This document shows positions 34,900 through 43,703 of a DNA stretch of 64,000 nucleotides, piece by piece. Under the pieces are notes generated by a model that saw nothing but the letters and a program-made list of their open reading frames with translations, did not search any database and was not told where the DNA came from. The position numbers and the translations under genes were made by a program. Origin of the DNA: Ectobacillus sp042610425 (lineage in GTDB: Bacteria > Bacillota > Bacilli > Bacillales > Bacillaceae_G); NCBI RefSeq assembly GCF_042610425.1, contig NZ_JBGJZM010000001.1, forward strand, positions 1,178,001 through 1,242,000, in the 5' to 3' direction. How positions within the stretch are numbered: the first letter of the stretch is position 1; the number at the start of each line of letters is the position of its first letter.

Positions 34900-36041
34900 A
34901 AAGAGAAAGGATTATTCTGTTATTTTTCATTCTTTGTCCTCTTCTTAGTGGATGCTGGGATTCAGTTGAGCCAGAGCGAATGGCTTATTTACATGGACTA
35001 GGTGTTGATTATAAAGATGGCAAGTACGTTGTGTATGTACAACTTTTAAACATAGGAAGTCTAGCAAAATCAGAGAGTGGAGGTACAATTAGTAAAGAAA
35101 AGATTGAAATTGGTCACAGTACCGGAAAGGATATAGATGAAGCTATGTTTAAGTTGTACAATTCAACGCAAATTCGCCTCTTTTGGGGACATTTGAAATT
35201 TTTGCTACTGTCTAAGTCTGCACTTGAAAACCAAGGATTGGATAAAGTATTGGACTTAATGGACCGTTATCGTGAGACACGCTATCGCATATATATGTAT
35301 AGTACCGAAGAAGATATTAAACAAGTATTAAGTTCTTATCAGCCAGTACAAATTACTTCAGCACTTAATAAATTGGCAGAGCCCACAAATAGCTTCAAGC
35401 AAAACTCTTTCATTTTACCAGTCAAAATGCGTGAGTTTTTAATTGCGCTTCAACAACCAGGAAATTCTGGAGTCCTTCCGAAAGTAAGTTTAACAAAAGG
35501 AGACACATGGGGGGAAGATCATAAAAAACTGTCAGCCATTCAACTAGATGGCATGTCTTTGGTAACAAAACAAAATTTAATTGGTTCACTAACCGGTAAT
35601 GAAGTAGCAGGATATCGATGGATGACAGAAAAGTCAAAACGAAACGGTCTTTCGATTGAGAAAGATGGCAAAGCTATTGCGAAAGTTGTTATGGAGAAAA
35701 ATAAAGTTAAGATTAAGCCGAGTATGAACGGAGAGAATGTTCACTTTACCATTAACGTTAAAGTTAGCGGAATTATCAATGAATTAGATCAGAGTGCAGA
35801 TGAAGTGCTTATACGCGATAGCGCTGCTGCAAAAATAAAAGAGGAAATACTGCATACCTATGTTAAAGCAATCACCATGAATGCGGACATCTATCAATTA
35901 AATGAAATATTGCATAAAAAAAACAATAAGCTCTGGAAAAAATTAAGTAAAAATGGAATACTCCCTTTGAATGAGGATTCTATTTCGGTTAATGTATCAG
36001 TTATGATTAAAGACGCAGGAAAGCTTCGTACTGTTAAATAA
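34896..36041 (+). CDS. germinant receptor C subunit lipoprotein (GerAC family)
   Basis: A 381-residue lipoprotein. The signal peptide IILLFFILCPLLSGC ends in a lipobox with C20 as the modified cysteine, followed by WDSVEPERMAYLHGLGVDY, the usual GerAC opening (WDxxEi...). The body, ending KNGILPLNEDSISVNVSV, fits the three-domain GerAC fold. It should be anchored on the outer face of the spore inner membrane. It is coupled to the A subunit by a four-base overlap; AGGAGG lies inside the end of that gene. It is the last gene of the operon. Confidence 0.92.
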   Translation: MKRERIILLFFILCPLLSGCWDSVEPERMAYLHGLGVDYKDGKYVVYVQLLNIGSLAKSESGGTISKEKIEIGHSTGKDIDEAMFKLYNSTQIRLFWGHLKFLLLSKSALENQGLDKVLDLMDRYRETRYRIYMYSTEEDIKQVLSSYQPVQITSALNKLAEPTNSFKQNSFILPVKMREFLIALQQPGNSGVLPKVSLTKGDTWGEDHKKLSAIQLDGMSLVTKQNLIGSLTGNEVAGYRWMTEKSKRNGLSIEKDGKAIAKVVMEKNKVKIKPSMNGENVHFTINVKVSGIINELDQSADEVLIRDSAAAKIKEEILHTYVKAITMNADIYQLNEILHKKNNKLWKKLSKNGILPLNEDSISVNVSVMIKDAGKLRTVK

Positions 36042-36044
36042 ATT

Positions 36045-36077
36045 CCCCCACTTTTGTTATTTTCTCTGAAGTGGGGG
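36045..36077 (+). terminator. hairpin after the germination operon
   Basis: CCCCCACTT (36045-36053) pairs with AAGTGGGGG (36069-36077), followed by a mixed T/C tail. It is a probable terminator. The next 225 bases are AT-rich and hold no visible gene. Confidence 0.7.
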
Positions 36078-36303
36078 TCTTCTCGTTGCTATTGTTTATA
36101 GATTCCTACTTTCTCAAATGTGTGTATTGTGCCTTATATATGACAAGTATTCAAGATGAAAATTTAATTTAACTTTAATCTCTATCAAATACATAAAAAT
36201 TTATTATTTCCAATAATATTAATTTTTATGTATAATTTTGTTATGGTTGGTTATTTGTTCTAAATATTCAACACTATTATCTAGTAATGGGGAGGATTAT
36301 TAT

Positions 36304-37245
36304 ATGAAAAAACGGATAACTGTCATCGGAGCAGGAATTATGGGACATGGCATTGCACAAGCTTGTGCAATAGCTGGAAATGATGTTCATTTATACGATC
36401 TAAAAGAAGAGTTTATACAAAAAGCTACGGCTTCTATTCAAAATAACTTAGACATTTACGTTAAACAAGAACTAATCAATTCTGGGGAAAAAGATGAAAT
36501 ATTACAACGTATTTACACAACGATTCACTTACAAGAAAGTGTGAAGGACGCTGATATCATTATTGAAGCAATTCCTGAAGTAATTGAACTGAAATGGGAT
36601 TTATACAAAAGCTTAGAAACTATGGTAAATGAAGATACCATCATCGCTTCGAACACTTCTACATTACCATTATCTCAACTTATTACATACGCAAAAGTTC
36701 CAAGCCGATTCATCATCGCTCATTTTTTTAACCCTGCACATTTAGTACCGCTCGTTGAAATAGTGAAACACGAAACAACCGCACAGCATGTAGTAGATAC
36801 GACGATGCAATTTATTACGAGCATTGGAAAAACGCCAGTATTATTAAAAAAAGAAGTGCCCGGATTTATTGCCAATCGATTACAAGCTGCACTTTTGCGG
36901 GAAGCGCTGCATTTACTGTATAGTGGTGTCGCAGATGCTGCAGACATCGATACAGTAATAAAAAGTGGTCCAGGATTTCGTTGGGCATTTATTGGTCCAT
37001 TAGAAACAGCTGACTACGGCGGCCTTGATACTTGGAAGCGAGTATTAGATAACCTTTCTCCAGAGTTAGCAAAGGATGAAGGTGCTCCAGAGCTAATATG
37101 TCATCTTGTCGAACAAAATAACCTAGGTGTAAAGACAGGAAACGGAATATACAACTATGACAAAGTATCTGTAGAAGCGGAATTAAATAAACGCGATGAA
37201 AATTTCATTCAGCTAGCAAAAATAAAACATGCACAAGTAAAATAA
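36304..37245 (+). CDS. 3-hydroxyacyl-CoA (3-hydroxybutyryl-CoA) dehydrogenase
   Basis: A 313-residue NAD(H)-dependent dehydrogenase. The nucleotide motif ITVIGAGIMGHGIAQ (G9, G11, G14) starts the Rossmann domain. EAIPEVIELKWDLY, SNTSTLPLSQL and AHFFNPAHLVPLVEIV (active-site histidine segment, with FNPAH) follow, and the C-terminal helical domain has VPGFIANRLQAALLREAL and GPGFRWAFIGP. The frame opens at 36238, but ATG 36304 with GGGGAGG upstream gives the usual length. No thiolase or crotonase gene adjoins, so its pathway (butyrate, carnitine-type or fatty acid) is not fixed by context. Confidence 0.9.
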   Translation: MKKRITVIGAGIMGHGIAQACAIAGNDVHLYDLKEEFIQKATASIQNNLDIYVKQELINSGEKDEILQRIYTTIHLQESVKDADIIIEAIPEVIELKWDLYKSLETMVNEDTIIASNTSTLPLSQLITYAKVPSRFIIAHFFNPAHLVPLVEIVKHETTAQHVVDTTMQFITSIGKTPVLLKKEVPGFIANRLQAALLREALHLLYSGVADAADIDTVIKSGPGFRWAFIGPLETADYGGLDTWKRVLDNLSPELAKDEGAPELICHLVEQNNLGVKTGNGIYNYDKVSVEAELNKRDENFIQLAKIKHAQVK

Positions 37246-37690
37246 TGGGGGACATAATATCATATTTACACTTTCTTATATTCGTTGTGATTCAACAGCT
37301 CGTAGGCATGCTACCTGACCGAATCGGACGTCGCCCGATATTCGGCTTAAGAGTATTGGACAACGAGTCACTCTTTTTTCTATTACGTAGCAACATGCTG
37401 TGCACTGGGAGTTATCGTCTACTGAACCATGTGTGAATCTTCGAAGGATTCTCATATTGAAGCTGAGATAGATGCTGAAAATGTACTTACTGTTCGTGAA
37501 ACCAGCTCGCGGCAGTCTTACGTATTATTAGTGCTCAAAGGACGAAAACATTTGTAGCAAAACCCAGAAGAGTTCGAGACAGAGGTTATTGAAGCGATCC
37601 AGCTTCCCAATTACCTGTACGTCAAGCTACTAAAATATAAGAAACATCTTAGAAGCAATGGAAGTATCTCTGCGTTTTGGAGTTTTATTT
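37245..37690 (+). pseudogene. degenerate coding remnants, family not identified
   Basis: Several short coding-like pieces in different frames. The first opens at the TAATGG overlap with the dehydrogenase stop and contains LVGMLPDRIGRRP, resembling an MFS loop 2-3 motif. A second, at 37429-37557, reads MCESSKDSHIEAEIDAEN and onward for 42 codons. A third, near 37565-37690, includes EEFETEVIEAIQLPNYLY. Stops and frame changes separate them. They look like one or two decayed genes; the MFS link is weak and the others are unrecognised. Confidence 0.4.
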
Positions 37691-37750
37691 AGAAAGACTT
37701 AATCCGAATGAATACAAATAAAGAGAATTCAAAGAACGATCTATACATAC

Positions 37751-37780
37751 AAAAGGACCAAAAACTTGGCCTTTTTCTTT
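37751..37780. terminator. short hairpin terminator
   Basis: AAAAGG and CCAA pair with TTGG and CCTTTT around AAAC, with one bulged A, followed by a T tract on the plus strand. It ends the decayed region. Confidence 0.55.
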
Positions 37781-37864
37781 TGCTAAAATTAATCAACACG
37801 AATGTTTAACAGAACTATGTATCGAATATATCAATGGTACTTGTTATAATAAAATATTAAAGGA

Positions 37865-38809
37865 TTATACCAATGTCTTCGCAAAAGGTGCGTTTTGCAT
37901 CGCTTCATTTGCTTTAATGATGGAATAGAGCGTTTGATTTACAGGAGTTTCCAATCCGTATTTTTTCCCTAATTCACAAATCACCCCAGCAAAAGTGTCA
38001 ACCTCTGTTATTCTGCCTAATTCCACGTCTTCAAGCATAGAAGTACGACTTGTTGGATTTAACTGGTTTAACACATCATACCATCTTGTAATATCATCGC
38101 CTGATAGACCCACACCAGCTTTATTCGCAACGTGAATTACCTCCCACATCGTCATTTCCATCAGCTGTTTGGCTTCATCAATTGTTTGAAAAATGCCGTA
38201 GCGTCCTCGTAACACCGCAGAACATTGGTTGATCCCTACGTTAATCATAAATTTATACCAAAGAGATCGAAGCATATCTTCTGGAATTTCATAGGTAATA
38301 TCTGTTTGATCAAATAATTCTTTTACTGCTTTTACCTTTTTCGTATAATGTATATTTTCTTTTTCGCCAAACACAATGGTTCCTAAATTTGAAAAGCGAG
38401 TATGATTGTCCGCGCGATTGGCATCAATTGCAATACACATGGAATAAAGCATTTTCTCCATACCGTATACTTTTCCAATTGCTTCCTCGCTTGTAATTCC
38501 ATTTAATAAGGAAAGGATAATAGTTTGTTCTCCCACGTGGTTTTTTATGTCTTTGATAGCTTGTGTTAATTGATTTGCTTTAACCGATACAATAATTAAA
38601 TCGGCAGGTTCGACAATCTCTGTTGGATTTACATATGTAAAATCATATTTTTCACCATTCACAAAAATTCCCTTTTCTTGATACCGCGCTGCACGCTCTT
38701 GTTCAGCAATTACTCGGATTGTACCTTGATGCCGTTTCAATAATTGACTGCCATATGCACAGCCGATTGCTCCAAGACCTATGAGCGATATAGTGTTAAT
38801 TTGTACCAT
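37865..38809 (-). CDS. 2-dehydropantoate 2-reductase (ketopantoate reductase) paralogue 1
   Basis: A 314-residue NADPH-dependent reductase. The nucleotide loop ISLIGLGAIGCAYG (G11, G13, G16), IVSVKANQL, LSLLNGITSE with the conserved NG, and the C-terminal KFMINVGINQCSAVL and SMLEDVELGRITEVDTFAGVI match the PanE/ApbA family. It could make pantoate for CoA synthesis, but no other pan gene is near, and a second paralogue lies 3 kb away, so either may act on another 2-oxo acid. It is monocistronic on the minus strand. Confidence 0.88.
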   Translation of the reverse strand: MVQINTISLIGLGAIGCAYGSQLLKRHQGTIRVIAEQERAARYQEKGIFVNGEKYDFTYVNPTEIVEPADLIIVSVKANQLTQAIKDIKNHVGEQTIILSLLNGITSEEAIGKVYGMEKMLYSMCIAIDANRADNHTRFSNLGTIVFGEKENIHYTKKVKAVKELFDQTDITYEIPEDMLRSLWYKFMINVGINQCSAVLRGRYGIFQTIDEAKQLMEMTMWEVIHVANKAGVGLSGDDITRWYDVLNQLNPTSRTSMLEDVELGRITEVDTFAGVICELGKKYGLETPVNQTLYSIIKANEAMQNAPFAKTLV

Positions 38810-38940
38810 TTAGATTTCTCCCCCTTATTTATGTACGAATCCTAGATTTATACTCTACTAATACTATATCATTGTTCATATACTCCGTAAAAAACAAATA
38901 AAGTCTTATCTCAAAAAAATATACATGAGAAGGTGACTAA

Positions 38941-39903
38941 ATGATTCATATTGTAAATGGGGATGAAGTTGGCAAGAAAATAAAGGATCTTGACGGTGAT
39001 GTTATCGTTTGGAGAGAAATGTATGATTTTGGTCCACTAACAAAAGATAGCTCGACAGAAGAGTTTATGATCCGTCGCGCAATTTTTTTTGAGAAAAAAT
39101 TAGGTATTCCAGCAACAATATTTATTGCAAATTGTAAAAATCAAAATCAGCTGCTTAATGATTTGCCGAGATCAACAGAGATAACGCTTTGGTTTGAGCA
39201 TGATAGATATGATCAAACGATGTTCATGTTTTTACTTCATGAATTATCAAGAAAAGGATTTCATAATCTTTCAATGGTAAGCGTGAATCATTATCCAAGT
39301 ATTGTACCTTTTTATGGTTTAGGACAATTATCTTCTTCCCAATTAGGTGACCTTTTTCACGATAAAAAGCAACCAATCTCGTCTGATCAAATACATGAAG
39401 CAATTACAGGATGGACGGCTTATACCTCACCGAATCCTAGTAATATTGAAAATTGGATTGCTACTTCTAAGGGTCAACTCCCTTTCTTGAAACAAGCAAT
39501 GCAGACTCATTTAAGTTATTTTCCATCTATACACACAGGATTAAATGAGGTGGAATATTTAGCACTATCCTTTGTTAATACTAGAACTTGCTCATTTACA
39601 CAGTTGTTTCAATACATATGTCAACAAAGAATTTATGATGGTTTAAGTGATTTACACTTTGCTGCAATTCTAAATCAGCTCATACAAGGTAACCAACCTT
39701 TGCTGCACGTTGATGTTCCAATTCCAACTTACAACCATCCTGAGTCAAAATCAAATATGAAATTAACTTCGTACGGTTTAGATGTTTTACAAAGAAAGCG
39801 AGATCGGTTTGAGTTAATAGGAATTGATTGGTGGGTAGGTGGTGTGTATCTTCAGCAGGACGACTGGCGTATGAGTGAACAAGGTATTATGAAGCGTTTA
39901 TGA
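38941..39903 (+). CDS. DUF1835 domain protein
   Basis: A 320-residue cytosolic protein. The N-terminal MIHIVNGDEVGKKIK and VWREMYDFGPLT are typical of DUF1835 (a fold of unknown function common in Bacillus), followed by TLWFEHDRYDQTMFMFLLHEL, then a C-terminal helical domain of DUF3658 type. GAGAAGGTGACTAA precedes the ATG. The function is unknown and the gene is alone before a clear terminator. Confidence 0.82.
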   Translation: MIHIVNGDEVGKKIKDLDGDVIVWREMYDFGPLTKDSSTEEFMIRRAIFFEKKLGIPATIFIANCKNQNQLLNDLPRSTEITLWFEHDRYDQTMFMFLLHELSRKGFHNLSMVSVNHYPSIVPFYGLGQLSSSQLGDLFHDKKQPISSDQIHEAITGWTAYTSPNPSNIENWIATSKGQLPFLKQAMQTHLSYFPSIHTGLNEVEYLALSFVNTRTCSFTQLFQYICQQRIYDGLSDLHFAAILNQLIQGNQPLLHVDVPIPTYNHPESKSNMKLTSYGLDVLQRKRDRFELIGIDWWVGGVYLQQDDWRMSEQGIMKRL

Positions 39904-39930
39904 TTGTAAGTAGTTTTTTGTGAGCGAAAC

Positions 39931-39964
39931 AAAAAAGCCCATTTTTAAAAGATTGGGCTTTTTT
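39931..39964. terminator. bidirectional terminator
   Basis: AAAAAAGCCCA (39931-39941) pairs with TGGGCTTTTTT (39954-39964). It ends the DUF1835 gene. Confidence 0.9.
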
Positions 39965-40014
39965 AGCATATATAAATGATTAAAGAATCTTACAGCGGCA
40001 ATATAAACATTGGG

Positions 40015-40209
40015 TTAAGAAATACGTTTTAACTCTTCTGTTAACCGGAAAAATTCATCTTTATTTTTCGCTAGTAATGACTGGTCGATTTCCTCTAGAA
40101 GTGTCGATTTTCGAACATCGAATAAAACCTTTTCTAACAACAATTCAGCAAATTGAGCATCTGTAATATTTTCATCGAGTTGTGGAGCATTAAGAAAGTA
40201 CTTTTCCAT
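40015..40209 (-). CDS. IDEAL domain small protein
   Basis: A 64-residue acidic protein. Its C-terminal half, LLEEIDQSLLAKNKDEFFRLTEELKRI, fits the IDEAL domain, a short helical module found in Bacillus competence and phenolic-acid-related proteins. AAAGGAG lies upstream of the ATG, and a strong sigma-A promoter precedes it. The function is not established; it may be a small adaptor. Confidence 0.78.
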   Translation of the reverse strand: MEKYFLNAPQLDENITDAQFAELLLEKVLFDVRKSTLLEEIDQSLLAKNKDEFFRLTEELKRIS

Positions 40210-40236
40210 TGGAAATCAACTCCTTTGCTTTTTTCT

Positions 40237-40265
40237 ATTATACAATTTATTATCAGATAATTCAA
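40237..40265 (-). promoter_or_regulatory. sigma-A promoter of the IDEAL gene
   Basis: On the minus strand TTGAAT (40260-40265) and TATAAT (40237-40242) have exactly 17 bases between them. The start would lie about 25 bases before the ATG. Confidence 0.8.
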
Positions 40266-40551
40266 ACACGAAAGTTTGAACAAATTTTGACATAAAATTT
40301 AATATGCTAGAGCTTTTTATCGAATGAGCAAAAGAGGTACTTGATAGGGGGAATTACGGAATCAAATCCCGCTAACAGCGGAAAGGACAATACTGTGGCA
40401 ATATCTCTGGATTACCGATTTACAATTCACCTGATTTAGAATCTATTAAAAATTCATATTGAAAAGGTAAAAAAGGTTGTTTATTTTTACTTTTAGTATT
40501 ATAGTTAATATATAAAAGTAAGTTAATAGACCACAGAAAGAAGGATTAAAT
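40266..40551. other. intergenic region with a 9-bp inverted repeat
   Basis: Together with the promoter this gap is about 340 bases. It holds no gene I can support. TTACTTTTA (40487-40495) and TAAAAGTAA (40513-40521) form an inverted repeat with a 17-base spacer, about 30 bases before the hydrolase start, where an operator would lie. Confidence 0.4.
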
Positions 40552-41199
40552 ATGACAACTTCATATACCTATGACATTCTTTATCCTGAACAGTATGATC
40601 CTGATCAAAAGTATCCTGTCATTTTCGCTATGCATGGTATGGGATCAAATGAAAAAGATCTTCCATCTATGCTTGGTGGTGTAAGTGACAAATTTATAAT
40701 CATTAGTATTCGAGGGCATCTTACACAAGGCAATGGATTTGCTTTCTTTACTATTAAGAGCATTGGAAATCCGGACAGAGCAATTTTTGATGAATCAGTT
40801 CGTAACCTTCAGGATTTTATTCAATATGCTACAGAAAAATATCCAATTGATCCTAAGCGACGTTATCTTCTCGGATTTAGCCAAGGGTCTATTATGTCAA
40901 TGTCACTCGCACTTACCTTGGGAGAAGAAATAAAGGGAATTGTTGCCCTAAGCGGATATATTCCATCATTTGTGAGAAATGAATACGAAAAAAAATCAGT
41001 TGCACATACATCCGTATTTATTTCACATGGTGAGCAGGATCCGGTTTTCCCGATTCACATTGGCGATGAAACAAAACAATATTTCCTTGATCAAGGAAGT
41101 AATGTCACTTATAAAACATATGATGCTGGTCATGAAGTAACTTCTCAAAATGTAAAAGACCTTACAGATTGGTTGCTTCGTGATTCAATGAATCTATAA
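40552..41199 (+). CDS. alpha/beta hydrolase, carboxylesterase/phospholipase type
   Basis: A 215-residue serine hydrolase without a signal peptide. The oxyanion segment FAMHGMGSNEKDL, the nucleophile elbow GFSQGS with S110, the acid in HGEQDPVFP and the histidine in YDAGHEV complete the triad. The size and pattern resemble the phospholipase/carboxylesterase (YtpA- or Est-like) family that cleaves short acyl esters. GAAAGAAGG precedes the ATG. It is monocistronic; the natural substrate is unknown. Confidence 0.88.
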   Translation: MTTSYTYDILYPEQYDPDQKYPVIFAMHGMGSNEKDLPSMLGGVSDKFIIISIRGHLTQGNGFAFFTIKSIGNPDRAIFDESVRNLQDFIQYATEKYPIDPKRRYLLGFSQGSIMSMSLALTLGEEIKGIVALSGYIPSFVRNEYEKKSVAHTSVFISHGEQDPVFPIHIGDETKQYFLDQGSNVTYKTYDAGHEVTSQNVKDLTDWLLRDSMNL

Positions 41200-41516
41200 G
41201 TCGTTTCTCCTATTATGAAATGATCTAGAATTGAGGAGAGTTGGCATGCGAAATAGACCGCAATTGTGGTCTATTTTGCATTTCTACACGTGAGGACAAT
41301 CTAGCTTCCTCCTATTCTAGTAGGACTGATAATGGATTTTACATAGTGTTCAATCGATACACGTAAAGGAATAGGAGAGCAGTTTGATTCGCCTACCTGA
41401 AATTAACTCCGTTGCTTTTTTACCTATACTATTTATGTTCAAATATTGTGTTAAATTTAATATTCGTTCCTTGTGGTACAATAACTGTACATACTAATCT
41501 ACGAGGGGGGAAGAAA
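41200..41516. other. intergenic region with terminator hairpin
   Basis: ATGCGAAATAGACC (41246-41259) pairs with GGTCTATTTTGCAT (41268-41281) and probably terminates the hydrolase gene. Around 41399-41430 the sequence resembles the DNA just upstream of the IDEAL gene (shared AAATNAACTCCNTTGCTTTTTT). No coding frame is convincing before the next gene. Confidence 0.5.
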
Positions 41517-41723
41517 ATGAACGAAACAATGTCTAATTGTGCTGCCATTTGTCCCATTTGCGGAAAGGGTAATAGCTGTGGAAATGTACAAGGAAAAGCA
41601 CATGGGTCCTGTTGGTGTAGCAACGAATCGTTTCCAGAGGACATTTTTAAGCTAGTACCTGAAGAAAAGATTAGAAAATCATGTATATGTCAGGAATGTC
41701 TTTCTGCATTCAAGCGAGAATAG
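41517..41723 (+). CDS. cysteine-rich CWC family protein
   Basis: A 68-residue protein with nine cysteines. It shows NCAAICPICGKGNSCG, then GSCWC and a C-terminal CICQECLSAFKRE, the pattern of the small cysteine-rich CWC family. It probably binds zinc or another metal. The frame is open further upstream, but ATG 41517 follows GAGGGGGGAAG closely and is preferred. It is 25 bases before a ketopantoate-reductase gene and likely shares its transcript. The function is unknown. Confidence 0.82.
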   Translation: MNETMSNCAAICPICGKGNSCGNVQGKAHGSCWCSNESFPEDIFKLVPEEKIRKSCICQECLSAFKRE

Positions 41724-41748
41724 AATGCAGAAGTGAGGAGGCCAAACT

Positions 41749-42678
41749 ATGAAAATCGTAGTAATCGGTGCAGGAGCAATCGGGTGTTTTTATGGTAGTT
41801 TACTAGCAAAGGCTGGGGAAGATGTAACGTTTGTAGCAAGAGGAGAGACGCTTCGTCATTTGCAGGAACAGGATTTACTCGTACATAGTGTATGGGGAGA
41901 TTATTCAATGGCAGTTCATGCAATTGATTCTTCCCATCTTAGCGAAATTCGAGATTGTGATTTGATTCTTCTAGCCGTGAAATCTACTTCTCTAACGAGT
42001 GTTCTTCCGCAAATTGAGCAGCTTCTTGCAAGTGAAACGAAAATACTATGTCTATTAAACGGCATTGGTAACGAAGAACGACTTGCTGAAACGTTCGGAG
42101 CGGAGCGTGTGATTGGCGGCTGCGCCTTTGTGTCTGTTATCAACGAAGGCGCAGGTAGAATTCAGCACCTAGCAAAGGGAGATCTTGCAATTGGTAGTTG
42201 GATCAAGCAGACTTCATCGTTTCTTTCCGAATTACGAGCGGCATTTACGAAAGCGGGTGTTGCCGTTACACTTGAAGAAAATATGAAAAAAGCCAAATGG
42301 GAAAAGTTACTTTGGAATATCCGATACAATCTCATTACAGCCTTAACGCGAACGACAGTTGGAGAAGCGGTGGATAGTCCATATTTATATGCCATCTTAC
42401 ATGAAATGACAAGTGAGTATATAAATGTTGCTGCATCCATTGGCATTACGTTTGATTTAGAAAAAAATAAGGAAACGTTTCATCCAAATCAAGCTGTAAA
42501 ACAACATAAAACATCGATGCTACAAGACTTGGAGCACGGGAAAAAAATGGAGTTAGAAGCCCTAGTTGGCTATGTCATCAAGATTGCCAAAGAACAAAAT
42601 GTTCCTGTTCCAACAATCGAAACTATTTATCAGTTGCTTCAGTTCGAAGAACAAAAAGAAAACTTGGCCCATAGATAA
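41749..42678 (+). CDS. 2-dehydropantoate 2-reductase paralogue 2
   Basis: A 309-residue PanE/ApbA-family reductase. MKIVVIGAGAIGCFYGSLLAKAGEDV gives the NADPH loop (G7, G9, G12). ILLAVKSTSL, CLLNGIGNEE, the catalytic-lysine region KKAKWEKLLWNIRYNLITAL and SMLQDLEHGKKMELEALVGYV are all present. It forms a likely operon with the upstream cysteine-rich protein and the downstream exonuclease gene (31-base gap). It is clearly distinct in sequence from the paralogue at 37.9 kb. The exact substrate is not fixed. Confidence 0.88.
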   Translation: MKIVVIGAGAIGCFYGSLLAKAGEDVTFVARGETLRHLQEQDLLVHSVWGDYSMAVHAIDSSHLSEIRDCDLILLAVKSTSLTSVLPQIEQLLASETKILCLLNGIGNEERLAETFGAERVIGGCAFVSVINEGAGRIQHLAKGDLAIGSWIKQTSSFLSELRAAFTKAGVAVTLEENMKKAKWEKLLWNIRYNLITALTRTTVGEAVDSPYLYAILHEMTSEYINVAASIGITFDLEKNKETFHPNQAVKQHKTSMLQDLEHGKKMELEALVGYVIKIAKEQNVPVPTIETIYQLLQFEEQKENLAHR

Positions 42679-42709
42679 AACATTGTTTCAACAAGGAGAT
42701 TCATTTTTT

Positions 42710-43468
42710 ATGAAATTAATTTCGTGGAATGTAAACGGCCTACGCGCTTGTGTAAAAAAAGGATTTCTAGAATATTTTAAAAACATGGACGCAGATATTT
42801 TTTGTGTGCAAGAAACAAAATTACAAGCAGGACAAATAGATTTAAACTTAGAGAATTACTATCAATATTGGAATTATGCAGTGAAAAAAGGTTACTCGGG
42901 CACTGCTGTTTTTTCAAAGCAAAAACCACTAGATGTGAGATATGGTGTTGGCATGGAAGAGGACGAGCAGGAGGGAAGAATCCTTACCTTAGAGTTTGAT
43001 AGCTTCTTCTTAGTCAATGTGTATACACCTAACTCACAGCGCGACCTGGCACGCCTGGATGTGAGAATGAGATGGGAAGATCAGATACGCAGCTATCTCA
43101 TCGAATTGGATGGGCGTAAGCCTGTCATTCTGTGCGGGGATTTAAATGTAGCACATCAAGAAATTGATTTGAAAAATCCGAAACCGAATATTGGAAACTC
43201 TGGTTTTACAATTGAAGAACGAGGAAAGATGACAGACCTCCTCGCATCCGGATTTATTGATACCTATCGATATCTGTATTCAGATAAGACAGATGTTTAC
43301 ACGTGGTGGTCCTATATGAATCAAGTAAGAGCAAGAAATATTGGCTGGCGCATCGATTATTTCCTTGCTTCCGAACGGTTGAAGGAACATATTCAAGATG
43401 TTCAAATTCATGCAGAAGTCATGGGGAGTGACCATTGCCCAGTTGTGTTAGAAATTGAATTGCTTTAA
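42710..43468 (+). CDS. exoA: exodeoxyribonuclease III / AP endonuclease
   Basis: A 252-residue Mg-dependent nuclease of the Xth/ExoA family for base-excision repair of abasic sites. It has MKLISWNVNGLRA, CVQETKLQ (metal-binding E35), GYSGTAVFS, VNVYTPNSQRDLARLD, CGDLNVAH, WWSYMNQVRARNIGWRIDYFL and the terminal SDHCPVVLEIEL. The length equals B. subtilis ExoA. The frame is open from 42566 inside the preceding gene, but ATG 42710 after AAGGAGA is the true start. A strong terminator follows. Confidence 0.95.
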   Translation: MKLISWNVNGLRACVKKGFLEYFKNMDADIFCVQETKLQAGQIDLNLENYYQYWNYAVKKGYSGTAVFSKQKPLDVRYGVGMEEDEQEGRILTLEFDSFFLVNVYTPNSQRDLARLDVRMRWEDQIRSYLIELDGRKPVILCGDLNVAHQEIDLKNPKPNIGNSGFTIEERGKMTDLLASGFIDTYRYLYSDKTDVYTWWSYMNQVRARNIGWRIDYFLASERLKEHIQDVQIHAEVMGSDHCPVVLEIELL

Positions 43469-43470
43469 AC

Positions 43471-43512
43471 ACAAAGACTACCAAACTCCAAAAATGGTTT
43501 GGTAGTCTTTGT
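43471..43512. terminator. rho-independent terminator
   Basis: ACAAAGACTACCAAAC (43471-43486) pairs perfectly with GTTTGGTAGTCTTTGT (43497-43512). It ends the exoA operon. Confidence 0.9.
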
Positions 43513-43703
43513 ATCTTTTATTATCCTCTAAACGTTATTTGCTCTGATGGAATGACTTGTTAATCCCCTTTTTCTCATTACACATACATCTTTCAAAAAA
43601 TGATTATGTGAGATTTCCTTACAAACTGGTAAGCTATTTACGAATTTCCGTGTAATCTATTTATATAGCAGCCTTTTTTTTAATCATCGAATAGAAAGGA
43701 GAG

